From Sodalis ligni (GTDB lineage Bacteria; Pseudomonadota; Gammaproteobacteria; Enterobacterales; Enterobacteriaceae), in NCBI RefSeq assembly GCF_016865525.2, contig NZ_CP075169.1, positions 5,704,337-5,768,336 of the forward strand: DNA of 64,000 bases, given 5' to 3'. The number at the start of each line of letters is the position of its first letter. The first letter of the stretch is position 1. Shown in pieces: positions 52,288 to 63,000 of the stretch. The notes under the pieces are model-generated. The model did not search any database. It was not told the origin of the DNA and saw only the letters and a program-made list of their open reading frames with translations. Both the position numbers and the translations under genes were made by a program.

Positions 52288-52553
52288 TTATAGTATTTTA
52301 TTTAAGACATGCTGGATTATGGGTTTTATTGCATCCACCAATATATCTTCATTAGTAGCATAACGTAATAATTCAATCTGATTTTCCGCATCAAAAAGAT
52401 AGTATGTAGCCACTTTTCTTCAAGCGCAACCACCTGATTTTCAGCACTGAAAATCTCTTCTTGAATATCCTGGATCGTTATTTTTTCATCGAGAAAATCT
52501 TTACATGATTTCTTGAGATGATTAATCACCTCAGGATAGATCCAATCACTCAT
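52288..52553 (-). pseudogene. Immunity-like small gene, single frameshift
   Basis: From ATG at 52553: MSDWIYPEVINHLKKSCKDF LDEKITIQDIQEEIFSAENQVVALEEKWLH. After a one-base deletion near 52402 the frame continues YLFDAENQIELLRYATNEDILVDAIKPIIQHVLNKIL to 52288, giving about 88 residues. It is acidic and helical, and lies directly downstream of the VENN-bearing toxin relic, the position of a CdiI gene. I do not recognise the exact family. If the indel is an artefact, the gene would be intact. Confidence 0.6.
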
Positions 52554-52638
52554 ATGCCACTCCTGCGCAGAATGGTAACAACCACATTCACATTGCCATT
52601 TTTTCTGTTATAGCATCTAACCTAATGTCAGGATAGAT

Positions 52639-52800
52639 GACCCTGGGGGTAGCAATGGAATGCTCAAACAATTATAAAAATTTCTCGACTCCACCCCGCA
52701 TTAGGCCTAGATCCTTGTGCTCCAAGTGTGTGTTTAGCATTAGATTCAATTTTCAATCCATTATTTTCCACAGCAGGTTCTGGAATAGTAAGAGAACTCC
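52639..52800 (-). pseudogene. Orphan CdiA-CT relic with VENN motif
   Basis: The minus frame reads LTIPEPAVENNGLKIESNAK HTLGAQGSRPNAG before losing frame, then a degenerate tail (GVESRNFYNCLSIPLLPPGSS). VENN (codons at 52760-52771) is the tetrapeptide that marks the junction between CdiA and its variable C-terminal toxin. Only the junction and the first part of the toxin entry/cytotoxin region remain. The following gene (52288-52553) occupies the cognate immunity position. Confidence 0.65.
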
Positions 52801-52825
52801 GTCACGTGGCCTGGGTTAGCTATTT

Positions 52826-53042
52826 TCAACTATTCCATTTAATGTTATGATCTAATAATTGATTATCAAGATATTCTTTCTTTTCGAACCAATAATCATA
52901 AGCCACCGAATCGCCGCTTTGTATTATGAGGTAAAAGCCGCCGGTTTCACCTTGGGTATCATCAACGAAGTGTATTTCCCAACCGGTATTATCGCCACTG
53001 TCTATAGTTCCATTTTCAAAATCATTACCTTTTCTTAATCAT
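52826..53042 (-). pseudogene. Immunity-like relic (71 codons, one frameshift)
   Basis: Removing one A from AAAAGG near the start gives MIKKGNDFENGTIDSGDNTG WEIHFVDDTQGETGGFYLIIQSGDSVAYDYWFEKKEYLDNQLLDHNIKWNS, ending at 52826. It is compact, acidic and aromatic-rich, typical of immunity proteins. It lies upstream of the VENN relic and downstream of the bacteriocin-type module. Without the correction the frame has no start codon. Confidence 0.55.
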
Positions 53043-53110
53043 TATAAGGAACGTGATTATTCGAGATAGACTCACCAGTCATTAGGTTTTCACACTAAAA
53101 TGAACATGCA

Positions 53111-53221
53111 GAAGACTTGGAGCATGCCATTAAAACCCCGGTTGGACTCACCACCGGGCAACCGATGTTAGTAGCCACGGGCCGGGGATATTTGACGATC
53201 AGAACTAAAATTATCCCATGA
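53111..53221 (+). pseudogene. SymE-like C-terminal fragment
   Basis: A 36-codon plus-strand frame without start: EDLEHAIKTPVGLTTGQPML VATGRGYLTIRTKIIP, then TGA. TTGQP...V..GRGYLTIRT has the shape of the SymE C-terminal half (TGxxVxVxxxxGxLxI). It is a third SymE-type element in the window and opposite in strand to the surrounding immunity relics. Confidence 0.4.
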
Positions 53222-53265
53222 GGATTAGCGTTAAAAGCTCGGCTTGAGGCCGATTTTTTATCTAC

Positions 53266-53692
53266 TTAGTTCATTATAAAATTAATTACGCTATTTAAAT
53301 CCGTGTTCCACTCAGAGATTCTCATGCCGTCTTCATCATGGGTCATATGCTCATCAATAAATTCGTTAATCTTTTCAGGAGAAAATTCTTTACCTTCTTC
53401 TAAAAAATAACGTTATTTTGTACGTGTACCACTTCACCTTCAAAATATATAACCCAAGCGAAAACGAAGTTTGCTAAAGCAGGATCATACATCGATACAG
53501 CTAGGGCTGCATGACTTTTACTTATCAGCCCTCTTCAAGGGACCTCAGCCAGCTCCTTTTATAATCATTTATATTCCAGTAAGTTAAAGGAATATTCATA
53601 GCCTCATGAAATCTATCAATGACTATCGAAGCTGGCAAAACAAGTTCACCATCAGTATTAACCGGCTTATCTTCAGGGAAGATACCAAACAT
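53266..53692 (-). pseudogene. CdiI-like immunity gene with two frameshifts
   Basis: A 142-residue immunity protein when two single-base deletions (near 53537, GAGGGCTG, and near 53408, a T-run) are repaired: MFGIFPEDKPVNTDGELVLP ASIVIDRFHEAMNIPLTYWNINDYKRSWLRSLEEG, LISKSHAALAVSMYDPALANFVFAWVIYFEGEVVHVQNNVIF, LEEGKEFSPEKINEFIDEHMTHDEDGMRISEWNT. This is a CdiI family frequent in CDI/bacteriocin loci. AAGGA precedes the ATG, which lies 3 bp beyond the repaired stop of the toxin gene, so it is the cognate immunity gene. Confidence 0.75.
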
Positions 53693-53695
53693 ATA

Positions 53696-56445
53696 TCAAT
53701 CCTTAATTCTAATCAAATCACTATCATAAGTGCCAATTCTCTTACCTTTGCTATTGAATAACTTCCAGCCATTAGACACATTATGGCTATCAATATCAGG
53801 AGTAATATAATTTTTCCCATTAGAAAAACAGGCTGTCCATGAGAGTTAAATGGAGCTTTCTGAGGAGAAATTCTTCGGTCAAAGCCTAACTTGCCAGCTG
53901 CCTCCTGAGCATCTTTTCCTTTCAGAGCAAGATAAGCTAAGTCGTCTGTATTTGTCCCTACCGGAATAGGCGTTACCGTCGTATTCCCGCCCGTTTCCGG
54001 CTTACCATCCACGTTCCCGGTATGGCTGGCTCCCTGCTCCCCCCGTTGATCCGGTGAAATCAGTGCAGTTTTATTATCCTGTATCCCTAGCGGATTTTCA
54101 AGTTTACCCCCGGTCAGGTCATCCGCGACAGGCACCGTTACTGTGGAGCTGCGGCCATCGCCATCCTGAATAAGTTTCGCCACGCATAGCGGATTGTCGA
54201 GACAAACGGCATCTTGCAGCGCGGCGACAGCTTTGTCCAACGCCATAGCAACCTGTTTGAGTGGTTCTACAGCAACCGGGCTCGCCACGGGAGTTATTCC
54301 CGCGTTAGCTGTTGCCTGACTCAATGTTTTAGATCGGTATGCATCAAGACTGGCGCGGTCAAACGCTGGCTTGGCCGCCAGCGGGGGTTTTATGCCGGGC
54401 CTATTGATTGCGTGTGACGGCGTTTTGACGCCAAGTTGCGGCTTGGGTTTGATTGCCGGCTTTGTGAGCTGGGCCGAATTACGCTTTGCCAAAAGTGCGT
54501 CAGGCCCCCCCTTTTCGCGGCCCTGTACCTTATCGCTGCCTTCACCGGCATTTGACGAGTAGAACAACGCCCCCACCGCGATGGCGGGAGCCGACAGCAC
54601 CTGGCCCGCTGCGCCGGCAAGGGATCGTGCCGCGGTTGCAGCGAGCTCACCGAGATTCACAGATGCGCCGGCGATTGCCCCTGGGGCGGTTACGGTGTTG
54701 GAGGACGCTAACGCAAGAGCTGAAGCGCCAAGGGCCGTGTTTATGGCTGGCTGATTTGCCGGCGGCAGGTTTGTGCTGTTCGGGTGTGCGCTAGGTCCGT
54801 GTTCAGCCGCAACCGATGCCGCACCTTCGGCGCCCGATAGCACAGCATGCTGATTAGCCTGCCGCTCAGCCCGCCGGGCGGCTCTGTCGGCAATTTCAGA
54901 AGAGAGTGCGGCCAGGTCGGCCAATGCGGTAATAGGCTGTTTGCTTGATGAAGTCGTTGCGCCAGTTGGCTTTTGATCCTGATTGACACGCGATGTATCG
55001 GGAATGTGAGCTTGTGGTGGTTGTGCTTCATCGGCCTGCGCCGGGGCTAAAGCGTCATCAGGCTGATTCGCCAGGCGTTGAAAGAATTGCGCCTGCGCTT
55101 CCCCGGCAAGTGCATGAGACGTATCGAAATCAGCTTTTGAGTGTAAGCCCAGTATTTTTTGTCGGTAAGATTCCGTTGCGCGGGTGTAGGCATTGGCAAT
55201 CCGCTGATCCTGAATGTCAACGGTGCGCTTGAGTGCCGCGACTTCTTCCTCCAGAAACGCCACCTCGTGCTCCGCGATAACGTTCCACTCTTCCGCTAAC
55301 AATGCTCTGGTGGCTTCAAGGCGCGATTGTTTTTCATTATACAGGGCTTCACTGGCGTTTTTATCCCTGACGCAGTTCTCTAAATGCTTTTTCCCTGCAT
55401 CGGCAGTGTTACGAGCTTCATCCATTGTTGCGGGTGCAGGGGCGTGTGAATAATTTTCCCGCTCTTGTTTGGCTAAAATGGAAAATCGCAGCTCCTCTTG
55501 CTTCGCCGCTTCGGCCCGCCCTCGTTCTTCATTAAAAATGGCATGATCTTTTGGAAATCGCTGCCTCTCAACAGCCTTTATGCTATCTCGATAAGCTTCT
55601 TTGTTATGTTCAAGGGCATGCCTGATTTTTTGCAGGTTTTCGGCGGTTTCGTCTCTGCGTGTAGTGGCGTTTTGGCAACGCCATTCAAAGGCTTGGCCTG
55701 TTTGCCATAATTTATGATTTTGCCCGCGTAATGAATTTAAGAATGTCTTACTTCGAGGACCGCGAGTGCCCCGATGTATATCGGAAATCCACTGCTGATT
55801 TTCGTTGATTTTAGCTTGTATCTCGTCTCTGATTCTTATCAGATTAGTTAATTCCTGGTTTCGCCATTCCAAGGCTTGTTCCGCTTCAGTAAGCGTAAAC
55901 GGCAGCGGCGTGTTGAAATAATGTTCTTGCTCCTTATGGCCGGCATCGATACATTCTTGAGCATCCGCCGTCGGGGGATGCGCTAAATGAAATTCCCGGG
56001 TTGGCTGCCTTGGCACCCGCATAAATTCAGGACGTTCATGGTCGGCAAAGTCGAAATGACCGATATGAGGCGCTTGTCCTGCTTGCAGTAAGCGGGCGCT
56101 AATCTCGTTACGGATACTGCTAATTGAAGGCCCTTCTTTATAGGGAACAAAGTCGTACTTTAGCTGAGGTTTCAGTCCCCCACATATAGTAATAACCTCC
56201 CTGCCATTTTCTTTTCTTGCCGGGCCTGAGCAGGGTGTGTCATTGAGTTGCCAGCTATACTGCATGCTGCCCACCAAGGGGCCTTGCGGGGAAAACCGCA
56301 CTACCGGAGGCGCATTAAAATGGTGTGGAACGTTCCCGACTTGATAAGGGGAAGGAAAATTAAATTGTGAGCTACTTCCTCCAATATTATTATTCCAATA
56401 GCTGGGTTTAAAATATGACGTATCATTATTTAAGCCATGATTCAT
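53696..56445 (-). pseudogene. Bacteriocin-like polymorphic toxin, C-terminal domain out of frame
   Basis: As read, a 910-residue protein ending at 53713; with one T restored in a T5 run (53824-53828) it becomes 916 residues ending at 53696. Regions: a Pro/Asn-rich N-terminus (1-60), a globular part to about 180, a long helical coiled coil (about 190-460), an Ala-rich hydrophobic part with SSNAGEGSDKVQGREKGG reminiscent of S-type pyocins, and a Pro-rich linker. Then comes LAYLALKGKDAQEAAGKLGFDRRISPQKAPF and, in the restored frame, the toxin domain SNGKNYITPDIDSHN..NGWKLF..KRIGTYDSDLIRIKD. This signature occurs in CdiA-CT nuclease toxins. AGGGAAG precedes the start. Confidence 0.75.
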
Positions 56446-56844
56446 AGTATTATCTTCCCTGGTTTGATTATTTAAATTCCATTAACTGTACTGGTTATTA
56501 CAATAGTAATTTTTTCAATAATAAATATTATCATTATATATCAAGTGACTATAATTTATTATAATAAACAAACATTAAACTTAAGTGTTTTTATCAACAC
56601 ACCTTGGGATTATGATTATCACTGGTAATGAAACGAGTCAATGCCAATTTAATTAAGACTCACTGAGGAGGGGGTAATTGTTATATTGAGGCTAACAGAC
56701 CTGAGTGAACGAGGATTTTATTCAGCAGAGCTTGAGTCATATATTTCCCCGGCCAGGCGTCATGCCCGGCACATCCCAAACCAAACAGCGCCAGTGAAAA
56801 CCGGCGCTCCAGACTGCTGACAAACATACTCGGAACCAAAAAGG

Positions 56845-56948
56845 CGGGACAGGCTGCTGGAAGAGTAAACCGTCCGCGCCAGGGACGGCGCGGATCGAGC
56901 CTCCATGGATGGATTCACGGCGTGTTTACGATCCGGCAGCCTGTCCCG
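56845..56948. repeat. 104-bp imperfect palindrome
   Basis: Outer arms CGGGACAGGCTGCTGGA (56845-56861) and TCCGGCAGCCTGTCCCG (56932-56948) pair at 16 of 17 positions. Further in, GTAAAC pairs with GTTTAC, and CCGTCC with GGACGG. Flanked on both sides by short hairpins with the shared motif CAGCGCC.GTG.AAACCGGCGC (56786-56808, 56972-56993). Confidence 0.75.
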
Positions 56949-56973
56949 ACCGGGCACTTTGTCAACAAACACA

Positions 56974-56993
56974 GCGCCGGTGGAAACCGGCGC
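56974..56993 (-). terminator. Hairpin terminator of the filamentous-protein gene
   Basis: GCGCCGG and CCGGCGC arms with a 6-base loop. On the minus strand TGTGTTTGTT follows. It lies 28 bp after the stop codon at 57021. Confidence 0.6.
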
Positions 56994-57020
56994 GATGATT
57001 TATAAAATCCGACAGCGGGT

Positions 57021-60000
57021 TTACATCGACAGCTTGCTCCGCTCCTCCGCCGTCAGCATGGCGCGGGAGCTGGGGCTGAGCGGCCCGGCCCCCAGCACCT
57101 GCACCGAGCTGTCCGGGTTATAGTTGACCGCCGTGCCGCCCGTGGCCCCGTCGCCGCCGGCTTCCAGCCGCTCGCTGCCGTAGCCCAATATCTGCACGCT
57201 GATAACCGACGGCTGGTTGCGCTGCGACTGGCGCGTGATTTGCTCCGCCGCCTGCACCGCGCTGCTGGCCGCCTGGCTGGCGGAGGTCAGGGCGCCGACA
57301 TTCACCGCCGCGATGGTGGGAATGCCGGTGGATTTGCCCTGTACCTGGATATTTTCCGCGTTCACTACCCGCAGCGCGGCGATATTCACGTTACCGGATA
57401 CCCGGATGCCCGCCTCGCCGGCGTCAATGGTGCCCAGGGGCGCTATCAGGTCGATATCTCCCGGCGGCACTTCAGGGATCGGCGCCAGCGTGGCGATACC
57501 GGCGCCGGTGCTCGGCACCACCGGCGACAGGGTGATATCGCCCCAATCGTCATACACCCGTTTCGGCGGCGTATAAACAATGGTGGTTTTCGCTCCGCGC
57601 CCGGCGTTAATGTCCCCCTCGGCCGACCAGGCCTGGATATTGCCGCCGAAGGTGGTCATGATGCGCGACAGGCCCAGTAAAATGCTGTCCCGGCTGTACA
57701 TCTGGATATCGCCCGAGCCTTGGGTAACCAGGCCCGCCGGCGTACTGGCCGAAGGCGCGACCCCCTCCACGCCCACCAGGGTTTGGCCGCCGGGGGTCAG
57801 GGTCTGGATCGATCCGCCGGAGATGGTACGGATACCGGCATTACTGGACGGGCCTTGATACAAGATGATATCCCCCTGCCGTTCAATAGCCTGGCCGTCG
57901 GCATCATCGATGGGGAACAGCGCGGCGATGGCGTCGCGGCCGCGCAGGTAGCTGCCGTAGCGTTTGCTGTCCGGATCGTTGTATTCCCGTCCCCCCTGGA
58001 TAAGTTCGGCGTAGAACACATTGCGCTCGAAAGCGCGCTGGTTGGCCGCCGGCAGCGCTGTGAAGAACGCCAGCGCGTCCGCGCCGTCTTGATAATGGTA
58101 GGGACTGTTCGAACCGCTACCGTAATAGGTTTCCAGCCAGTTAACCAGATGCTGCTGAGTGGCGTTCTGGAATTCACGGCTCAGATCGTGGCGGCCGGCG
58201 GTGGAATCGGCGGCATAGGCCGCATCCAGCTGCGCCTGTTCAGCGGTCAGGAACGCCGGGGCGTCCGCCTCGTTGCCTTGATAACCGTAATTGCCATGCA
58301 GCCATTGGGCCAGCGTCAGCTTGTCGCCGTAAAACGCCGCCGTTTTGCCGGGCTGATCCGCCAGGGGCAGCGACGGATCAGCCAGGTTGTCCGGATTCAG
58401 GTACAGATTGGCAAAACCGGCGTAATCGGTGGCGCCGACTCCCGGTACGCCCGCCCCCAGCCCCGCCTGTGCAACGATAGTGGCCCCCGGCGGGGTATGG
58501 CCGGTCTCGATTGGCCCCAGGCTCACCAGATTGGATCCGTTGCCCTGGTAGATATCGCCGCCGGCGGAGACTTCCAGCACGCCGGGCCCGATTATGGAGA
58601 TAGTGCTGTAAAAGACAGTGCCGCCGGCGGCAACCACCGAAATATCCGCCGGATCGTCATGCACAAACACCCCGCCGCTGTGGACGATATCTCCACCCGC
58701 CATCATGTCCACCGGCTTTGAACCTTTATAATAGGTGGTGTTGGTACCGTCATAGATGCTGCCGACATTGCGGGCTTCGCCCAGCACGACATTCATGATA
58801 TCGCCGCTCAGGGCATAAACATGGCTTTGCTGGCCGTGGCCCGCCGCGCTGTTATCCGTCAGGGTATTGGGGCCGAACATAAACATCGTGCCGCCTGAAC
58901 CGGCTACGGCGTAATTGTATGGGTCGTAAGCGTAGTTATAAACAGAATCATAGCTTATCGAGTCATAGTAACTCGATGTAGTGCCCCAATAATTTGATGA
59001 AATAATCTGACCGCTGGAATAGTCTCCCGCCGCCAGCATCCGCCAGGCCGGGTTGAACGGGGTGGCGATGGTAGAAAGCGACGTTCCCAGCAGGCCGAAA
59101 ACGCCGCCGCCATTGCCGATATTATTGACCGAGCCGCCGGAAATCAAACCGCTGGCCAATAACTCAAGCTGGCCGTCCGGCGACGGCATCAGATAGTCGT
59201 CATTCTGCCGCGCGGCATAATAGATATTGCCCCCGGCGGCGGTGACCCGCAAAATCGGCGGCAGGACCGCGGTTTCAGCGCCCACAAAACCTTGTCCCCC
59301 CGTACCTAACGGCGCGGCGTTGCCGCCGGCGGAGAAAACATTCACCGAGGTGTCCCGGGTCCAGAGCGTAAACCAGCTGGCGGCATCGCCCTGTTGGCCC
59401 TGATCATCGGCGGCCGCGGTTTCGGCCCGCAGCACCACGCGGCCGGGGTCGTCGATTTCCGCCAGCACAGCATCCCCCCGCGAATTGACATTCACATTGC
59501 CGTCTCCCGGCGCGAAGCCGGCGCCGGCGCGGCTCAGGGCGGAATAGGCGGTATAGGGGTCCAGACCGCGGGGATCGGCATTGACGCTGGTGCCATAGCT
59601 CTGAGGCAGCACCACGCCGACATTGCCCGCGTTAACATTGATGTCGCCGCGCAAATCGGCATACATACCGCCGTAAACCGTGCCACCCGCATTGACGGTC
59701 AGCGTACCGCCGCCGGTCTGCACCAGTGCGCCGTCGATAACCCGGCCGCTGCCGCCCACCGCCACCAGCAGATCATGTTCCAGGCCGGTGGCGCCGCTGT
59801 AGACATCCCCCAGGCCGTCGCGGCCGATATTGCCGCCGGCGCTGACCGTGGCGTTGCCGCCCCCCAGGGCGCCCATGCCGTTGAAACCGGACAGGCCGAT
59901 GCCGGCGCTATATATGTCGCTGCCGTTGCCGTCCAGCACGTAGCTGCCGAAGTTGATGCCCCAGGCCGTGGCCTGGCCGATGCCGTCACCGCCCTGGCGC

Positions 60001-63000
60001 CACAGCCAGCCGCCGATGTTCTGGGTGAAATGATCTTCGCTGCCGGTCACGTTGCCGCCCGCCGACAGGGTAAAATCGCCGCCGTTGGTGGTGTACCACA
60101 TGCGCTGTGGGTTCAGCGTATCTTCAAAACCGCTGTAGGCGGTGTTGAACACCGTACCGTCCGCCTGTACCGCCCGCGAGACATTCCAGGGGGTGCCGGC
60201 CCCGGTGCCGTCCACCGCGGTCCCGGCGGTATAAACGCCGTAGGGGCTGTCTTCGGTAAAATCGCCGGCGCTGTAGAGCTCCAGAGAGCCGGTGCCGGTA
60301 CGCACCACGCTGAAGCCCGGCAAGGGAACATTCAAGCCATTTTGGTTGATCTGGAACGGATCGTTGAGCTCGATATTGCCGGCGGCGCCGTTGGCGGCCA
60401 ATTGCGCCCCGGTTTGCAAGGTACTGGTATTGGCCGCCGACAGATCGGCCCCCGCCACCAGCCGCATCGACCACGACTGGCTGCCGGCCGCCAGCATCGG
60501 CGAGATAGCCCAGATTTGCCGCTCGCCGTCTTTGGTGTAGGCATTACTGACATAGGTGCCGGTGGGTAATACCGCCCCGGCGGCAACTTGCACGGGCGCA
60601 GGCAGGGTATAGCCGGTATATCCGGACAATATCGCCAGATCGCTGCCGGCGCGCCAGGTTGTCGCCTGAATTTCCATGGCATAAGCATCACCGGCGATAT
60701 ATTGCGCAATGTTGTTCATGCCCGCTTTTAAAATAGTGCCGCTGGGCAATTGGAGCCAATCGGCGGACGTGCCGATAATTCCCGGAACGCCCACCAGACT
60801 GGACGTGTTGGTGCCGGCGGGAATAACCTGCCCGCCTGGCAGGATAATATCCGCCTTGGTCACCACATCGGGCATGAGGTAATTACTATAAAAGGCGCCC
60901 CCTAATACCACATCCTGCGGCAAGAGAATGCTGTCGGACAGAGTGATGGGCGTGTCGGCGCCAAGGGTAAGATCAAAACCCAGACTGCCGCCGGCGGGCA
61001 GTTGGGTACCGGTATCCAGCGTCATGCCGCTGTCCGGAGTCTGGTAATCGGTGGTGAGCGTCACCGATGATAACAGCGTTTTGTTGATATCGCCGTCGGG
61101 CGTGGAGACCGGCGGCGCAAAGCCGTCATTGATGCTGCCGTTGATTTTTAAATCGCCGGCGGCGCGCAGTACCAGCACGCCCGGCTCGCCCGAGCCGCGC
61201 ACGTTCGGGTCGGCGTTTGGCCCGTAGCGGTAGCCGGACAGATCCAGATCGCCCTTGGTGCTCAGATCTCCCGTGCTGGTGATTTCCACGCCGGGCCGCA
61301 AATGATAGGCATCGCCGTAGGCTTTCAGGCCGGCCAGCCGGTTTTGCAGGCCGCCGTTGCTCCAGGCGGCGTTGATAAAGGTCCGGCTGTCGCCGTCGAT
61401 GCCGTCCAGGTAGCCCTGGTCGATAATGCCGCCGTCCGGCGTATAGCTGCGAAAAGCATTGACATAAATTGCGCCGACGCCGTTCAGCTGCAGATTGCCC
61501 CCTGCGTCCAGACCGATATCATTGGCGCCGATGCGCGGGGCGTTGATGGTGATTTGCCCGCGGTTCACATCGTCGCCGGCGGACAAATTGGCCTGCATGC
61601 CGCCGTCCAGCATCACCCGGCCGGAGGAACTGGTGAGCGTCAGGCTGGCCCGGTTAGAGGCGTCGATGGCCTGGCCGTAGCTGTCGGTAACCAGGGTATC
61701 GCCGTGGGCATCCAGCAGCGCCGTCGAGGCAATATGCAGTTGATCCCGGGCGCTCAGCAAAATACTGCCCACCGAAGCGCCGGAGGCGTCAACGGTGCCG
61801 TTCACCGTCAGGCTGCCGCCGTCGGTGCTGATGGTAACGTTATGCGCCCGCACGCCGTCCCCTACGGTCAAATCGCCGTTTTTGATATCAAAAGACCGGG
61901 CGCCGAAAAAGCCTTCATCGCTAAGCCGATTGTTCAGCTCGGCAAAGGCGCCGTCGTCAATCCGCGCCTCCGTCAGGGTAAAGAGGCCGTCGCTGTAACC
62001 TTGTCCCCCTGAAGCCGCCATACTGCCATCCAGCGTCACCGCGCCGTTGGCCGCCGCCAGGCTGACGGCGCCGGCACCGTTGTGGGCGGCGGACACGTCA
62101 ATACGCGAGCCGCCGGCCTGGTTGATATTGCCATGATCGCTTTGCAGCGAGACGTCGCCGCCCCAGCTGTATTTGGTGACGTCAAAGAAGGCCAGGGCGC
62201 GTCCCGCCATATCCACGTGGGCATTGTCTCCCAGTTGGATATCGCCGTCGGCGTTGAGGGTCAGTTTACCGCCGGGCAGCGCCACCGCCGTATCCAGGGA
62301 GACGGTTTGTCCCTTCAGCGACACCGAACCGCCCAGGGTATTCACGTCGGCGGTATCCGCCGCCGGCACGCCGTCCGGCGCGGAAATACGCAAGGCGCCG
62401 GCGGCGTTATAACTCATGGACGACCCGCCGGCGCCGGTAAGCAGCGGCGTATTGATCAGCAAATCGCCGCCGGAGCGGCTGCCGTCTGCCCCCTGACTGC
62501 CGGCCACCATTAATGAGCCGGCGTTATTGGCGGTGATCCGGCTGGCGGCGTCGATGGTCATGGACGAGAAGCCCAGCGCCAGACGGTCCAGGGTGGTTTG
62601 CCGCTGGGACTGGCTCAGGGCGTCATAACCGAAGGTGACGGTATCGGCGTCGATCACCAGCTGTCCGTGGCCGCCGGCCGTAACCGGCGCGGGGGCGACG
62701 CTTTGGTAGGGACTGTCGATGGTGCCCCGCCCGGCGGCAAGGCCGTTCCATACCAGATCGCGGGTCACCAGCCGCACGATGTCATCGCCATTGCCCCAGC
62801 CATAAAAAGCCGGCGTATTCAGCACAAATTGCACCGGGGAATCACCGGTATCCAGCGTCACGGAGCCGAAATAGTTAAAAGCGCCGCCGGCAGTGAGGCT
62901 GAGGCGCTCCAGCATCGGCAAGCCCGACCCGGTGGCCGGATGCAATAGCTTATCGAGCACCGACTGGGTCAAGAGCCAGCCGGCGGGCAGCACGCCGCTA

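Larger units (their letters stand above)
56446..57020. other. Intergenic region with large palindromic element
   Basis: A 575-bp region between the filamentous-protein gene and the toxin gene, both minus strand. Positions 56460-56700 are AT-rich and should hold the toxin promoter. Positions 56787-56993 are GC-rich and repetitive (see palindrome and terminator). No gene was found. Confidence 0.6.
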
